Origin: Furcasterigmium furcatum
Taxonomy: Eukaryota > Ascomycota > Sordariomycetes > Glomerellales > Plectosphaerellaceae
Reading direction: 5' to 3'
DNA: 64,000 nt
Assembly (NCBI GenBank): GCA_001599815.1
Contig: BCIA01000005.1
Location: 5,526,472 to 5,590,471 of the forward strand
Of this stretch, positions 22,458 to 33,916 are shown one piece after another (the stretch's first letter is position 1; each line of letters starts with the position of its first letter). A program made the position numbers and the translations under genes. The notes under the pieces were generated by a model. That model saw only the letters and a program-made list of their open reading frames with translations, had not been told where the DNA came from and made no database searches.

Positions 22458-25400
22458 TCACAGGTTGGCCGGCTCATAATACTCCTTGAAGCGGTCCGTT
22501 GTGTCCCACCGGACGATCCAGACCACGTTCCAGCAGGCGAGCAGGAGCTCCGGGAACCTGACCGTCCAGAACGCAAGGTATCCCTCGGGTAGGGGGCCGA
22601 CGGTCCGCTTGAGCGTGTCGGGCATGTCCTCATAATGGTTCTTCTTGTTGCGAAGGGCCCTGAGGAGGTCCAGCAGCCGCGTCCCCGTGTACTTGCGCTG
22701 CTTGCCGAGCGAATCGACAAACTCCCTGGGCAGATGCTTGAGAAAGTCGCCGCGGGTGACATCGGCCGCGTGCGTCTCGAGCTCCTGGAGATGGGCGCTC
22801 GGCGGGTCGCGCGGCTCCTTCTCGAAGTGATCCGAAACGTCGCACAGGAACGCCAGCCTCTTCTTCGAAGACCAGAAGAACGGGTGGGCCATGACCTCCT
22901 TGGTGTTCGGGCGCTGCTTGGGGTCGCCGTTCAGCATACTGCTGACGAGGTCCTTGGCCTCGGCGGCGAAGTCCCCGAGGACGTCCAGGGGCGCAAGGTT
23001 GTAGTTGCCCTTGCGGATGTTGACTTCGCGCATGTACCGGTCGCCGCAATCGAAGGGATGGAGTCCGTTGGTGAGGACGTAGAAAAAGACGAGACCCAAG
23101 CTGAAGATGTCGATGGACCGCGTGGCACGTCGTCCGGGCAGCATCTCCGAGTTCACCAAGACGGTGCCCGATCCGCTGTTCATGCTCGCCTCGGTGAGTT
23201 CCCTGTCGTCGTCCACGAGCAGCTCCGGGGCCCGCCAGCCCGACGTTCCGGCTGCTCGGCCGGTGGTGGCGCCGAAGGAGGACTGCGCGTCCTCAAGCTT
23301 CTTACAGAGGCCAAAGTCGGACACGAGCAGCCTAGGGCGGCCGTTCTTGTCCATGTTGACGAGAATGTTCTGGGGCTTCAGGTCGCGATGGACGATGCGG
23401 AGCTGGTGCAGATGGTTGATGCCGTTCGTGATCTGGTACAGGACAGCCGGGAGATCAGCCTTGCCAGCTTGGGCAAGCTTGGGGAAGCGACTCGGCTTTT
23501 CCACGACGTCGGCCAGCGAGGCGGCGCAGCGTTCCAGGGCAATGTACAAAAAGCCGTCGCGGAACTCCTGAGCGTGGTACCGAATGACTAAGGCGCGGTC
23601 AGTAAGGAAATGGTAAGAATAGCACCAGGCAGGAATTACCATTCGGGTGGTCGTCGCTCTCGCGAAGCAACCTCGTCTCTTGTGATGCAATGTCGTAAAA
23701 CTGGATCAGCATCCGCTTCACGGCGACCTCGCGCCCATCGAACTTGCCGGCAAACACGAGAGTGCCGTTGCTGCCGGTGCCAAGCTGATCCTCCGTGTCG
23801 ACCTCGATGTTGCCCAGCTTGATCACAGGTCCCGTGACAGACTGCATGTCGTCCGTGACGGTAACGACATCGGGCTCAAGCTTGGGCGAGTTGCCGAGCT
23901 TCTGTGCGTTCTTCACGGCATCGTCGACAGTCGTGGCGGGCGGGTCGTCGTCACGAGAAACGGACGTCTCCCGCTTCTTGGCCCCCTTCTTGTGCTTGAC
24001 GCCTCCACGTCTACCCCGATGGGCCTTTGTCTTCTTCTTCTCCGTGGACGCGCCGTTGTCGGCCTCTGCTCCGGTCGTCGTCTCGTCGGGTGTGTCGCTG
24101 GAGAGCTCCTTCTTCTCGCCCCGCTCTTCCTGTCTGGGAGCGGCATCCTGGGGAGCGTCGATTTCGTCAGGCGTGAAAACTCGTACAGTCCTCTCCGCGC
24201 TGACGCTTCCGTTTGTGAGGTCGACCTTGGCCTCCGGGTCCACCTCGTCCACGGACGGCGGCGCCGGGATGGAGTCATGGACGGAATGCTCGGGCGTCTG
24301 ATCCGCCGGGGCATCGCCGGCCTCGGATCGTTGATCGTCCACGACCAACTGGAAACGCTTCCCAAGCTGGCGTGATTTGCCTCTGCACCAGCGAATCAAG
24401 TCCTTGCGGTAGAACACAAGGAAGCCGATGGCGGCGAGAATCAGGACGGGGTTGCTGAGGAGGGCGACGGTGTTCTGCAGGAAGCTTTGGGGGACCGACA
24501 TGAGATTGTCGACGAGGGCCTTCCCATCGATGGGGGGGATCATGGACTCTTCCAACTGGGTCGATGGTTGTGTGGCCTCGTTCTCGCCCTCTGCGGGAGA
24601 CTGGGCGAGGGGCCCTCCCGGCAGCGTTGGCGGGGTGTAGCCCCTCTCGCGGACGATGTCAATGTTGTGTCTGCCGACCATTGCAGCCTCCTTCTGAGAC
24701 GGGCTCAGCAGCTGCCACGTGCTGTCATACTCCCACAGCTCCGACTGCGAAGTGAGCGCCGCTGGAGCATCCACGATGAGGGGGTACGAGAGGCCGGACA
24801 GGGCGTACCAGCTGCCGCCTTCGGTCTGGTTCAGGAAGATGTTGCTGCTGCGGACCAGGGCGGCATGGTCGTCTTTGGGAGCCGGGACCGGCTGCGGCAG
24901 GATGAGGAGATCGGGGTTCTGGTCACGTGTGGCACCCCACGGCCGGCAAACGTCGAACACGCGGGCGACGGGTGCGGAGTACTTGTGGGTGAACATGGGC
25001 TTCTCGTCCTCGTCAAACGCGTAGACTCTCCCGTCGTGCCGGCTGCTGTGGTAGTGGTTGTCGAGGGTCTGGGAGTACACCGAGGCGAGATCCCTGTCGA
25101 GGATGTTTGGTGTCCACTCCGAGAACTTGAGCTTTGCAATGTCACGGCCGTCCTTGCGGGTGATGGCGACCTCGTACTCGGTACGGCCCAGAGTGATTGT
25201 CCCGGTGGAGCTGCACTCCTCGTTGTCCGGGTCGTACAGGGCGTTCGGACGCAGGCAGCTCCCGTCTTCGTTAACGTGGGAGCCGCTGGCGCCGAACCAC
25301 TTCAGGACACGGCCGGTGGCGGCGTCCAGGGTAATCATGGTCGTCTTCTTGTTGCCGGTGTATATGACGGGGGGGTCGTCGTTGGCGAGCGGCGACAGCT

Positions 25401-26235
25401 CCTCGACCAGCTTCTTCATGGTCAGGCCGGTGCGCGCGAGGACCGGGTCGGCCGGCATCCAGATGTAGAGGCTGCCATCGCGGCTGGGCTCGACGGCCCA
25501 GATGAAATGGTCAACGGCGAGATGGTCGTCGTCGAGGTTGGACGTGTTGAGGCGGTGGTGCTCCGTCTCGACCATTGGTTGGTCGACCTCCAGGTGCCAG
25601 AGCAGGACGCCGGTCTTGCGGTCACTGGCGTAGAGGTCTCCGTCGACGGTCGCCAAAAGGATAAAGTCTTCCACTTCCCACTCCTCCAGACTCCGCGCCC
25701 GAGGCGGCGATGAGATGCCAGACCCCCGGGACTGAAGGCTGGCGAGTCGATGTGTGGAGGGAGGTGCTCGAACGGACTGTGCCGGAGCCAAAGTTGCGAG
25801 GGCGCGCGCATCGTTGTTGTTGAATTTGGGGTTGTTTTGTTTTTGTTGGTGGTTGAGGTTCTTCAAGTGCAGGTTGGCGTGGCCAAGTGGCGGCCTGGGC
25901 TTGGCTCCGTCAGCAGCGGCGGCATCGTGGGATGACGAGGCGGCGGCGGTCCGCTTTCGCCGCGGTGCGGTCCCCTCGGGGACGTCGTCGGTGATCTCGA
26001 CCCATTTCTCGCCGGGGGCAGCAGCCGGGCGGATGCGGTCGTGATTTCGTGCGTCGTCGTCTCGGAGGTGGCCGTCGTCGTTGGGTTGCCGCTGTATCTC
26101 GATGGCGGCGGAGGAGCGGTGGCCGTGCTGGGCATCGACCAGCGATATGCAGGTCAGGAACAGGACGGCGAACGCGAGCAGGTATTTCCGCTGATGGGCT
26201 CCGGGCCCCCCGTCGCCTGGAGGCCGTCGGGGCAT
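22458..26235 (-). CDS. ire1: IRE1 unfolded-protein-response kinase/endoribonuclease
   Basis: Two exons, 23640-26235 and 22458-23587, give 1241 residues. A signal peptide (KYLLAFAVLFLTCISLVDAQ) leads into an ER-luminal beta-propeller-like sensor at about 185-500 (FILLATVDGDLYASDRKTG, VLLWHLEV). The transmembrane segment is about 590-609. A lysine-rich cytosolic linker (about 733-757) precedes the kinase from about 809: glycine loop LGTGSNG, VAVKRML, HRDLKPQNILV, SDFGLCKKL. The C-terminal KEN RNase domain keeps the expected catalytic tyrosine, RN and histidine (KYTGTRLLDLLRALRNKKNH). IRE1 senses misfolded protein in the ER and splices the HAC1-type mRNA. The intron falls inside the kinase N-lobe after DDHPN. 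Long upstream open frames occur in the leader. Confidence 0.96.
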
Positions 26236-27452
26236 TGTGGCTGGGATTGCACCGAGTCACATTAGACGTCGCGGAGGGCGCTCGACGGGCGGGACATCTG
26301 AGGGCGGGCGGTCGGGCGGTCGGTAAGCGGAGGTCTCTGGTGTTTCGATGGACAAATTGATCGGGATGGCTCGACAGGGATGCTGTCAAAATTGTCGGTC
26401 GGCGTCGAATGGAGATGGAGTTGATGGACGATGGTGATGATGGATGCCGTCGGGGGCAGCAGGCGAAGATGAAGGAAGGGGGTGGAAGGACCGGGCAGCC
26501 AGTCTCGGTTCAAGACACGGAAGAATTAAGAGTAAAAATTACCCTGCCCTGCTTGTGCGATGCTGGCGAGGGGCGCGGGCGAGGTTGCAGGTGGTGTCAG
26601 GACAGGGAATGTGGTGAGAGTCCGCATGGGGGACGTCCCGTCTTGGTCCCTGCGGGCGGGAGGGGAAGGGGCTGGTGCTGTAGGCACCTGGGAAACACAT
26701 TCGTTGGCTGAGATGAGGTCAAGTCGCACCAATGCGGGGCCATGAGACACAGTGCGTCGGCTTGGGCCCTGCGGCCATACGAGGCCGCGTCCCGGTGGTG
26801 CTTGTCCCGGTTTGTCGTTGCTGATTGGGGGGCTGTACAGTGCGCCGAGCACGTAATCACGACGATCTTAAAAAAGCCCTCTCCCTTCAGTTCACTGTCA
26901 TCCCTGCGTCTCGCATGGTGGTGTGGTGGTGGTGCCCAAGTCGGACGTTCTCACATAAGGCGAGACGGGATTTTGGATGCTCTCCATCGTCATCAGCAGT
27001 ACCTCCACAGCTCGAAACAAGCCAATGACGATCATAGTCATGGCGAGCAAGTCTCAGCCACCGATTGGCGCCTCCGGGAGGTCTTCGCCCGATGTTCAGT
27101 GCTGCGTGCGTCAGCCGTTGAAGAATCGAGCCCGGTCGAGGAAGTCTGGTCTTCCATCAACTTCGTGAACGCCGGCCAAACTCTGGCTGGCTACGGATCG
27201 AATCACGAGTAGACAACAGTGGGCTTCGAGACAGACGCTGGCGAAGGCGTCCGGCGACTTGTGACCACCGCCATTCAGTCAGGTCAAGGTATAATATCAT
27301 CATTCATCATATCTACTTGAAGATCCCAGGACACGGCTGCGATCTAAACTCTGCCTGCTTCATGGATGCTCTGCAAATGCTGACGCTCATATTGTATGCC
27401 CCGCCACTCCGGGACGCCACGTGCGGTGGCGCTCCCGGTCAACTACCACCGC
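26236..27452. other. IRE1 leader/promoter region and deuterolysin 3' flank
   Basis: About 1.2 kb. The part next to IRE1 contains upstream ATGs on the minus strand at 26389 and 26513 whose frames run 159 and 83 codons, the first overlapping the IRE1 start out of frame. Whether they lie in the transcript is unknown. No separate gene is recognised. Confidence 0.4.
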
Positions 27453-28612
27453 TCAGCAGCCGGCGTAGATGGACTGGGCGAACAGGGTGTAGGTGTCGGC
27501 GTGGTTCAGGTTCTGAGCGGGGCTCAGGGACTGGACGAAGTTGTAGCCGTAGCCGCCGTAGTCGGAGGTGCCGGCGACCTGGTTGAGATGGGTCATCTCG
27601 TGGAGGATGGCTGTCATCGAGCGTTAGCACGGCAACACTACACGACACAAAGAACAATATCTTACTGGTCTGCTGGTCCTGCGCGTGGCACTGGGAGCTC
27701 GCGGCGGGCATCGTGAAGTACGTGGGGCAGTTGACCATGTAGCTCTGCGAGGGCAGGGCGTAGGCGATGACGCCGGGAGAGCAGGCGCCGTAGACGTCGC
27801 TGCAGTGGTAGCGGGAGGCGCCGGAGGTGGTGCTGCCGCACTCGGCCTCGATGCGGGCGAAGACGCCCTCGACGGTGGAGGACACGGAGGCGGAGGAGCT
27901 CTTGAAGAACTCCTCGAGGCGGGCCGAGTCGGAGCGGGCCGCGGAACGGGCGGCGGAGGCCAGGGAGCGGCAGTTGTTGATGCCGTTCACGGTGGCGGTC
28001 CTCTGCGAGCCCTGGCAGTCGTCCTGCACGACGGTGCGCTTGGCCTTGGCCTGGAAGGCCTTGTGGACAGCGGCGGCCGCGGCGCCCTCGACCTTGGAGC
28101 TGACGGTGTTGCTCTTGAAGGGCAGGGTGCCGACGATCTCGGTGGAGTCGAGGTCGGCGTAGGAGAAGGCACCCGACGTCAGGATGTCGAAGAGGCCGCC
28201 CTCGCTGAGGTCGTGCAGCTCGGCGGCGTCGAAGTCGACCTCGATGGTCTCGCCGGCCTTGACAATGGTGAAGGCTTCCTCGGGGAGGCCAACGTGGGAG
28301 ACGGACAGGCGAAGTCCGTCGAAAGCGAGGCGGTCCTCTGAGAAGATGTTAGCATCGAGGTCAAGCTTGTCACACGGGGTCCAACGTACTGCCAGAGAAG
28401 ACCTCGACCTTCTCGACGGCGTTCTCGTCAAGGAAGGTGCCGGTGGTGAAGAGCTTGAGGTCCTCGGAGCCGTTGTTGGTCAGGGCAGCATGGACGCCGC
28501 TGTTGCCGTTCTGGACGAGCTTCACCTCGAGGGGCGTGCTGCGCTTGCCGACGTCAACGGACGCGGCAGAGGCGAGCGAGATGATGGCGGAGAGGCTGGC
28601 GAGGAACTTCAT
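27453..28612 (-). CDS. Deuterolysin (M35 zinc metalloprotease), prepro form
   Basis: Three exons, 28390-28612, 27666-28337 and 27453-27610, give 350 residues, the usual length of the family. A signal peptide (KFLASLSAIISLASAAS) is followed by a propeptide of about 150 residues (LEVKLVQNGNSGVHAALTN onward), a probable KR processing site in KAKRTVV, then the mature enzyme. The zinc motif HEMTH and the aspzincin motif GTSDYGGYGY are both present. The mature part carries the usual cysteines (DDCQGS, NNCRSL, AECGST, YHCSDVYGAC, VNCPTY, SQCHAQ, AGC at the end). It is a secreted neutral protease with preference for basic proteins. A TATA box lies about 107 bases upstream. Confidence 0.95.
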
Positions 28613-28718
28613 GGTGGCAGATGGCGGAACGGGAGGAGGCAGCAAACAGATGATGAAGCGAGGCGAGAGTTGATACTGAAGCAAATCGGATCAGAAAAAC
28701 AACGGGATTCCGGGTCTT

Positions 28719-28725
28719 CTTTATA
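28719..28725 (-). promoter_or_regulatory. TATA box of the deuterolysin gene
   Basis: TATAAAG on the minus strand, 107-113 bases upstream of the start ATG at 28612. Confidence 0.6.
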
Positions 28726-30795
28726 GACTTCTCCAGGGCCACCGAAGCCATCTCCCGACCTGGCACAAGGAGCTCCTGTGTTGTAGTCCAAACTAAACGG
28801 GGAAGGTGGTATAGCCTCGAGGGCAGCGAGAAGAATGGGATCAAGGACAAAAGGGGTCCCCTTCAGCCGCCAAGGTGCCTAGTCGTCCTGAAGACAAGCG
28901 GCCGGTGGCACCCCAGCAAGCTCCATCTTGGGATGAAGCGATGGAGCCTCGCCGTTGCAGCATGCAGACTTCCGTGACGGTCGATTGCAAGTGGCAATGG
29001 GTCCGTCTTGGTTCCTGGACCTGACTCTTGACATATCTTCTGACGTTGCCTCCATGGGACGACATGAGTCGAGGACCGCGATCAAACCGTGGAAGGCCGC
29101 CAAAAGTTGGGATGGCAGGTTGCCCGGCCCGAGTCGAGTCCAGTCGGTATCTGGGATGTCACCTGGGCAAGTGCATGAATAGCCGCGCTCGTAGGATATT
29201 GGGGTGGAAGATCTTCCCTTGACCTGGAAGGTCGATGGGCCCATCGGAGAAGCGTGAGGAGCGCTGCTCGGAGGAACGCAAAGGACTCTTGTTAGAGATA
29301 GAAAGGGGACGGGACGATCACCAGCCCGGCGAGTGCCAAGTTCCAGGTGGAAAGCCAATCAGGGGCTCCAGGGGGACACACATCAGCTTGGGACCTGGAA
29401 GGGCCTGCGATGGAGTCGACAGTCAACTCGTAGGTCCGTCGCATGAATCAGTGATGGGGACAGGCCGCAACCCTCCCGCTCCGGAGCTAGAAGCAGGATC
29501 CAGTCTGAGACGGCTAGATGCCCACATGTCGAGGGATGATACCCATTGTCCGCGGCGAGTGCTAACGGTGGTGCCACACGTGAGCCAAGGTGGGCGCGTC
29601 AGGCACAAGTCCCTGAAAAGATCGACGGCGCTGGAGTCGGCGGTGGACGCTGTCGGGGCCGACTCGGGGGGATCTGCGACCGTTGGAAGTGTTCTTTGTC
29701 GATTGAGTTTCAGGGGTTAAAACCTTGCTGGGAGTTCATCCTTTGTTCTCCGACCAAGCTAGAATCGGGATCCCATGGTTTCGGAACGGGCCATTATAAA
29801 ACGGTCCAAAGTCGTCCGCGTCCCCCCAAGGCTCTCCGTCGTCGAGCAGCAGCCGCAGCCTCGCGAGAATCGCTACGTCCAGGAATTGGCGCCACGGCAC
29901 GCGCACCCCCTGACTCGGGGGCTGAGGGGGGCGCTCTGCCGCGGGCGGTTCTCGGGCCAAGAGACAACTGCCGGCTTGCTTTCGAGGGAGTGACAGGCCC
30001 GGAGGATGATGCTTCTCCGTCACCGCTGCTGCGCTCGCTCGCTAGCTGGCTGCCGCACCATTGGCGCTATCTCGAGTAAGGCAGGAGAGGCAGTCTGGAG
30101 AGTCCGACGGATGCGGTCCACACCACCTACCAAGCCGGCTGAACACGTCACGTCCAGCAGCGAGGCCATTGGGAGAGGACGGCCAAGAGGAGGCGCCCCT
30201 GGGCCGGCTTTGTGTGCAGCCGCCACGGTCTGTCTTGTCAACGACAATGACATTGGCATCCCGATGCGGCCTCTGGCGACGCCCTCCGGTTCCTGTGCTC
30301 TCGAGGTTGGAATAAGCGACCCGGCTCTTCCTGATGTGAAGGACCTTGGGGTGGACGCGGAGAATAGAGCGTCCGTTGGGGGCGGGCGCCAGGGCCCAGG
30401 GGTGACCCATTGCTAGTGAAGTTGTGGGGGAGTCCCGTCGGCAACGTTGCTGCTGCTTGACTCCCAACCGCACGACATGTGATGATTGCAGGGGTGTGGC
30501 GGGATCGAGCGGAAATCTGCCCGACCGGCAGTGCTAGTTCGCGATGTGTGCGAGGATGCGAGGGTCGAGTCGAGCAGATCTGCCGCCTGCCTTATCTTCC
30601 TGATCTGGGGACAACGCGGCAGGGACGACGGGCAGGCACCAGAAGAGGAAGGCGACGACACGACCCCTCACTCCCTTCCCTGGACACAGAAGGAGCCCCT
30701 CCAGGCATCCTCCACGACTCCTTCCCTTATAAGGTGCTTCGCGCTCACCGTCTCGGTCGCCCCGATTACGATCGACATCCAGCATCAACATCGCA

Positions 30796-30869
30796 GTAAG
30801 TAAATCGACGATCACCAGCAATCCGGCGGGCTCCGAGGGTATCGCCTTGACTGATCATCGCGGACGCAG
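30796..30869 (+). other. Probable 5'-leader intron of the propeptide-like gene
   Basis: Donor gtaagt at 30796, branch-like cttgact near 30846 and acceptor gcag ending at 30869, giving a 74-base intron between a TATAAGG element at 30728 and the start ATG at 31011. It fits the splice signals of neighbouring genes. No coding frame crosses it. Confidence 0.45.
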
Positions 30870-31010
30870 ATCCACGGCGGCCTCGTCAGTTCACTGAGTC
30901 TCCGACTCCCTCATCGCTAGCTTCCAACTCACGGCCGCAAGCCAAATCCCCGCACTAGAACCCCTCGGTCGTCGGCGTCATCTCTCTCACCTCGCCGCCT
31001 GGGTAACCGC

Positions 31011-31619
31011 ATGGCTCAGAACCGCTCCGCCACCCCCGTGCGAGCCGCCCTCGTCTTCTTCGCATTCGTCCTGGTGCTGTTCCTCTGGGACCGCAACACC
31101 AACACCGGCAAGCACGAAGTCGCCAACATGTCCGGCCAGAACGCGCTGTCCAAGGTGGCTGTCAGCCTCAAGCAGACCGAGACCTCGCCCCCGACCGTCG
31201 TCGCGACCGTCACCAACAACGGCGACGGCGTCCTGACGCTCCTCAACTGGGACTCCCCCCTCGACCCCTCGGCCGTGGCCCTCGGCGTGTTCTCCCTCAC
31301 GCCCGAGGGTGCCTCCGCGCCGCTGGACCTGCCTACCATCGCATTCAGGAGGATCATGCCGCCGCACCCGGAGAACCTGGTCACCCTGCAGCCCGGCGAG
31401 TCCACGACCGCGACGGTCCAGTTCCAAGAACCCGCGGTGCCCGTGTCCGAGCTGGGCCGCAAGGCCAAGGTCCGCTGCCAGGGAACGTGGGCGTCCGCAT
31501 GGCCCGGGTACACCGCCGAGCAGCTGACCCCGGAGGTGCTGGATAAGCTCCAGTTCGGGGACGCTGCCGTCTCAGGGCCTTTCCAGAGCGAGGAGATCGA
31601 ACTCATTGTTGGGCAGTAA
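31011..31619 (+). CDS. Membrane-anchored or secreted protein resembling an M35 propeptide
   Basis: A single exon of 202 residues. The N-terminus has one hydrophobic segment (AALVFFAFVLVLFLW) preceded by basic residues, so it is either a signal anchor or a long signal peptide; an in-frame ATG at 31128 would remove it. The rest is beta-rich: VAVSLKQTETSPPTVVATVTNNGDGVLTLL is quoted here only by its parts VSLKQT, ATVTNNGDGVL and NWDSPLD, then LDLPTIAFRRIMPP, LQPGESTTATVQF. The order of strands (sequence favouring TNNG, then a FDG or TIAFRR strand, then AGE or PGES plus VxF) parallels the propeptide of the deuterolysin 2.4 kb away. There is no HExxH motif, so it is not a protease. A role as inhibitor or chaperone is only a guess. 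Confidence 0.75.
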   Translation: MAQNRSATPVRAALVFFAFVLVLFLWDRNTNTGKHEVANMSGQNALSKVAVSLKQTETSPPTVVATVTNNGDGVLTLLNWDSPLDPSAVALGVFSLTPEGASAPLDLPTIAFRRIMPPHPENLVTLQPGESTTATVQFQEPAVPVSELGRKAKVRCQGTWASAWPGYTAEQLTPEVLDKLQFGDAAVSGPFQSEEIELIVGQ

Positions 31620-32422
31620 GGGGCCACATCTCCTACTAGTCATTCGCTTCCTGTATTGGTGAGTACGCCATAGGGTACCTAGGATTAAGAGCACACTCTG
31701 TTACCTATTCTCGGAGTCGAAGGCCTTGAGGGATGCCTCAGCACGACCGTCCACGCGTTCTCCAGGTTGCCACCTGAAAATGCCCCTAGCAGACCTGATT
31801 CATATCGTGCTCGACACGACTCACGTGCAGGTATGCCGCTGGCTTCGTCATGTAGCGGAGTGCGTCATGCCCGCCGGGATACTCCTCAAAACCAACGTAG
31901 CATCTCCAAAGGACCCGGGTGGGACGACTCAAGAAGGGCACCGGTGACGCAGTCTCGAGATGCCTATCCAGAGTGAGTCGGGTCCCGGCTCGACGGCGCA
32001 GAACCCAGGACCAGGGCAAGCCCCTGACTGTGTTAGTCAAAAGGCCCAAGACCTCGCTCTCTCCTGAATTGCCCTCCGCAACTCGACATCACGCCTGCTC
32101 CAAGGTATACCAGGACTAGGTAACGTGAATCAATTGGCTCCCCGGCTCGGCTCCGCTCGGCCGTCAATATCTAATACTCTCTCGTTCTAGCTTGCTTTTT
32201 ATGTCTCGAATATACCAGCAGGTCGGCCGATGGCGACGCCCGGCTGCCACGGAGCGGCCGCGCCATCTGGCGAGTGTGTGACGAGGAATCCCGTCCGAAA
32301 CAACCCATCTCGAGCTCCTCTAAACCGGCAGGAAGTGGGAAAAGAGAGTATCCCACGGCGGCGCGCTTGTATTCTGGCTGGCCCGCCTTGTCTCCAAACT
32401 GTTGCAAGGTCTGTCCCCCCCT
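31620..32422. other. Convergent intergenic region
   Basis: About 800 bases between the 3' ends of the propeptide-like gene and the desaturase gene. Only short frames without coding character are seen. Confidence 0.5.
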
Positions 32423-33916
32423 CTATTTGGTGGGCTTCACGCCCAGGCCGTTGTGGTTGCGGAAGAACAGGACGCCCTTGCCGGCGCCCGTGGCGCCGGC
32501 GCTGGGCTCGACCCACTGGCACATGCGGCTTGATGTGTACAGGGCCTTGATGAAGCCGACGGCACCGCCGCGGGTGTCGGAGCGGTAGTGCTTGCCCATG
32601 ACGGGCTTGATGGCCTCGGAGGCCTCGTCGGCGTTGTAGAAGGGGATGCTGCTGACGTAGTGGTGCAGGACGTGCGTCTCGACGATGCCGTGCAGCAGCT
32701 GGCGGCCGATGAAACCCATCTCGCGGTCAATGGTGGCGGCAGCGCCGCGGACGAAGTTCCACTGCTCGCCGGTGTAGTGAGGCAGGGTAGGATCGGTGTG
32801 CTGCAGGAAGGTGATGGCGACTGGATCATGGTCAGCGGGGGATTCTTTGTTCTCTCTTTCACGGAAAGGCGACTTACCGAGCCAGTGGTTGACCCAGAGG
32901 TAGGGGATGAAGTACCAGACGCCGAGGTTGGCCCAGCCAAAGGTGGTTCCGAGCTGGTAGAGGGCGGTGCCGGCGAGGATGAGGCCAAGGTCCGAGCCGA
33001 GAATCTTGAGGGCGTCCTTGTTCTCGTAGAGGGGGCTGCGGGGGTCGAAGTGGTTGACGCCGCCGAGGAAGCCGTTGGACTTGCCCTTGCCGCGGCCCTC
33101 GCGCTGGCGCTCGTGGTAGTTGTGGCCGGTGACGTTGTTGAAGAGGTAGCTGGGCCAGCCGATGAGCTGCTGGCCGATGAGCCTGCCGAGGGTGAGGATG
33201 GGGGTCTCCTCGGTGAGCTCGGCGAGCTCGTGGGCCATGATGCCGAGGCGGGTGGCATGCTCCTCGCGGGTGCGGGGGACGAAGACCATGTCGCGCTCCA
33301 TGTTGCCCGTGGCCTTGTGGTGCTTGCTGTGGGAGATCTGCCAGCTGAAGTAGGGGACGAGGAGCGAGGAGTGCAGGACCCAGCCGGTCAGGTCGTTGAT
33401 GAACCGGCTGTCGGAGAAGGCGCCGTGGCCGCACTCGTGGGCGATGACCCAGAGGCCGGTGCCGAACAGGCCCTGGAGGACGGTGTACAGGCCCCAGAGG
33501 ACGGCCCGCGCTGCGGTGTTGGGGACGTACTCTGGCGTGACGAAGTTGTACCAGATTGTGAAGGTGGTGGCGAGGCAAAGGATGTCGCGGAGGATGTAGC
33601 TGTAGCCCTTGAGGGCGGAGCGCTCGAAGCAGTGCTTGGGGATGGCATCGCGGATGTCCTTGATGGTGAAGTCGGGGACGGTGAACTCGTTGCCATTGGT
33701 GTCGAGGAGCTTGCCCATCGAGGCGCCCTTCTCGGGCAGGTTGTCCATCTCGGACATGGAGGAGAGGGAGGTGGACGAGGCCGAGGGCCGGGGCGAGTCC
33801 GAGGGAGACGCAACGGCGGTTGACGGCGAGGACAGGTCGGACTCGGTGGTCGAGGTGACGGTGCGGCGCAGGACGGGGTTCCTGGCCGGGGCCGACGAGG
33901 TTGTTCGGGACGCCAT
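32423..33916 (-). CDS. Oleate delta-12 fatty acid desaturase
   Basis: Two exons, 32878-33916 and 32423-32820, give 478 residues. The 57-base intron (gtaagt to ccag, branch gctgac) is a multiple of three and free of stops, so an unspliced reading would wrongly add 19 residues between NHWL and AITFLQHTDP. The three histidine boxes are HECGH at 160-164, HSKHH at 196-200 and HVLHH near 413, the set of membrane desaturases. Several hydrophobic stretches surround them (ILCLATTFTIWYNF, ARAVLWGLYTVLQGLFGTGLWVI). The Ser/Thr-rich N-terminus is longer than the catalytic core needs, as in other fungal members. It acts in the ER membrane, converting oleic to linoleic acid with cytochrome b5 as electron donor. 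Confidence 0.95.
   Translation of the reverse strand: MASRTTSSAPARNPVLRRTVTSTTESDLSSPSTAVASPSDSPRPSASSTSLSSMSEMDNLPEKGASMGKLLDTNGNEFTVPDFTIKDIRDAIPKHCFERSALKGYSYILRDILCLATTFTIWYNFVTPEYVPNTAARAVLWGLYTVLQGLFGTGLWVIAHECGHGAFSDSRFINDLTGWVLHSSLLVPYFSWQISHSKHHKATGNMERDMVFVPRTREEHATRLGIMAHELAELTEETPILTLGRLIGQQLIGWPSYLFNNVTGHNYHERQREGRGKGKSNGFLGGVNHFDPRSPLYENKDALKILGSDLGLILAGTALYQLGTTFGWANLGVWYFIPYLWVNHWLGKSPFRERENKESPADHDPVAITFLQHTDPTLPHYTGEQWNFVRGAAATIDREMGFIGRQLLHGIVETHVLHHYVSSIPFYNADEASEAIKPVMGKHYRSDTRGGAVGFIKALYTSSRMCQWVEPSAGATGAGKGVLFFRNHNGLGVKPTK

Larger units (their letters stand above)
28613..31010. other. Divergent intergenic region with a leader intron
   Basis: About 2.4 kb between the deuterolysin gene and the divergently transcribed propeptide-like gene. 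The right end holds a TATAAGG element at 30728-30734 and a likely 5'-leader intron. The middle 2 kb is GC-rich and holds no recognisable gene, RNA or repeat. Confidence 0.5.

Noticed and set aside
21280..22461. A 393-codon minus-strand open frame
   Set aside because: Antisense shadow of the Ser/Ala/Pro-rich half of Hel2; low-complexity Arg/Gly/Ala peptide with no family.
24487..25713. A 408-codon plus-strand open frame
   Set aside because: Antisense shadow of the IRE1 luminal domain; no domain, and the IRE1 model is complete.
32821..32877. Reading the desaturase without an intron
   Set aside because: The 57 bases have donor gtaagt, branch gctgac and acceptor ccag, and translating them would insert a charged segment into a conserved membrane region.
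32588..33823. A 411-codon plus-strand open frame
   Set aside because: Antisense shadow of the desaturase, whose three histidine boxes fix the true strand and frame.
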